The translations under genes and the position numbers were made by a program. DNA of 5,217 nt, from NCBI GenBank assembly GCA_003170935.1, contig PMYA01000058.1, forward strand, positions 1 through 5,217, read 5' to 3'. Source of the stretch: Methanobacteriota archaeon. Its GTDB lineage: Archaea > Halobacteriota > Bog-38 > Methanoflorentales > Methanoflorentaceae. A model generated the notes under the pieces. It saw only the letters and a list, made by a program, of their open reading frames with translations, did no database searches and was not told the origin of the DNA. Numbering within the stretch: the first letter of the stretch is position 1; each line of letters opens with the position of its first letter. Below are positions 5,170 through 5,217 of this stretch, one piece after another.

Positions 5170-5217
5170 ATGGAACTATCTTCCGTACAAAAGGAAATTC
5201 TGAGCGCCCTTATAAGT
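5170..5217 (+). CDS. Start of an HTH-CBS domain protein (partial, cut by window edge)
   Basis: Only the first 16 codons are inside the window, beginning MELSSVQKEILSALIS with no stop. From memory this closely resembles the first helix of a winged helix-turn-helix domain that in methanogens and relatives is joined to CBS domains. Those proteins are thought to be ligand-sensing DNA-binding regulators, but the target genes are unknown to me. The ATG has no ribosome-binding site and lies 24 bases after the centre of a TATA candidate, so leaderless translation is likely. The CBS part is outside the window, so the family call rests on a short segment. Confidence 0.65.
   Translation, partial: MELSSVQKEILSALIS

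Noticed and set aside
1..5217. A mobile element, CRISPR array, toxin-antitoxin pair or defence island
   Set aside because: There are no transposase or integrase motifs, no spaced repeats, and no nuclease or toxin-like small gene pairs; all genes belong to conserved archaeal families.

Overview
The window reads as a piece of an archaeal, euryarchaeal chromosome. The evidence is the gene content: flap endonuclease FEN1 with a C-terminal PCNA-binding motif, an archaeal-type presenilin-like intramembrane protease (PSH), a NOG1-family GTPase, a DUF371 protein and an HVO_0476-type zinc-finger protein. Most promoters put a TATA-like element about 25-30 bases before an ATG with no Shine-Dalgarno site, as in leaderless archaeal transcripts. 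Several of these families are common in methanogens and their relatives, especially Methanomicrobia-like lineages. That narrower placement is inference; base composition is moderate and I see nothing that fixes the genus.

Layout, left to right. Bases 1-124 are AT-rich and non-coding, with oligo-T tracts (minus strand) that probably end the DUF371 transcript. DUF371 (minus) is divergent from a two-gene plus-strand unit: a zinc-finger protein followed by protein-L-isoaspartate O-methyltransferase (pcm). FEN1 (minus) converges on pcm. A gap of about 300 bases separates FEN1 from the divergent PSH gene; it carries two promoters, short palindromes, a 13-base repeat and a GC-rich run of possible stem-loops. 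PSH converges on the NOG1-type GTPase gene (minus), and the two stop codons share one CTAG. At the right edge a plus-strand gene begins whose first 16 residues look like the winged-helix start of an archaeal HTH-CBS protein; it is divergent from the GTPase gene across a short, very AT-rich promoter.

Functionally this is informational and maintenance housekeeping: Okazaki fragment and flap processing (FEN1), repair of isoaspartyl damage in proteins (PCM), a GTPase related to ribosome assembly factors (NOG1), regulated proteolysis in the membrane (PSH), and two conserved archaeal proteins of unknown role. The seven genes form six transcription units that alternate strand every time, so only the zinc-finger/pcm pair looks co-transcribed. 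I found no mobile element, CRISPR array, tRNA or rRNA, and no convincing new defence or biosynthetic system. The points most worth checking are the missing standard start codon of pcm behind a perfect ribosome-binding site, the perfect 17-base palindrome just before the HTH-CBS gene, and the possibly structured FEN1-PSH intergenic region.
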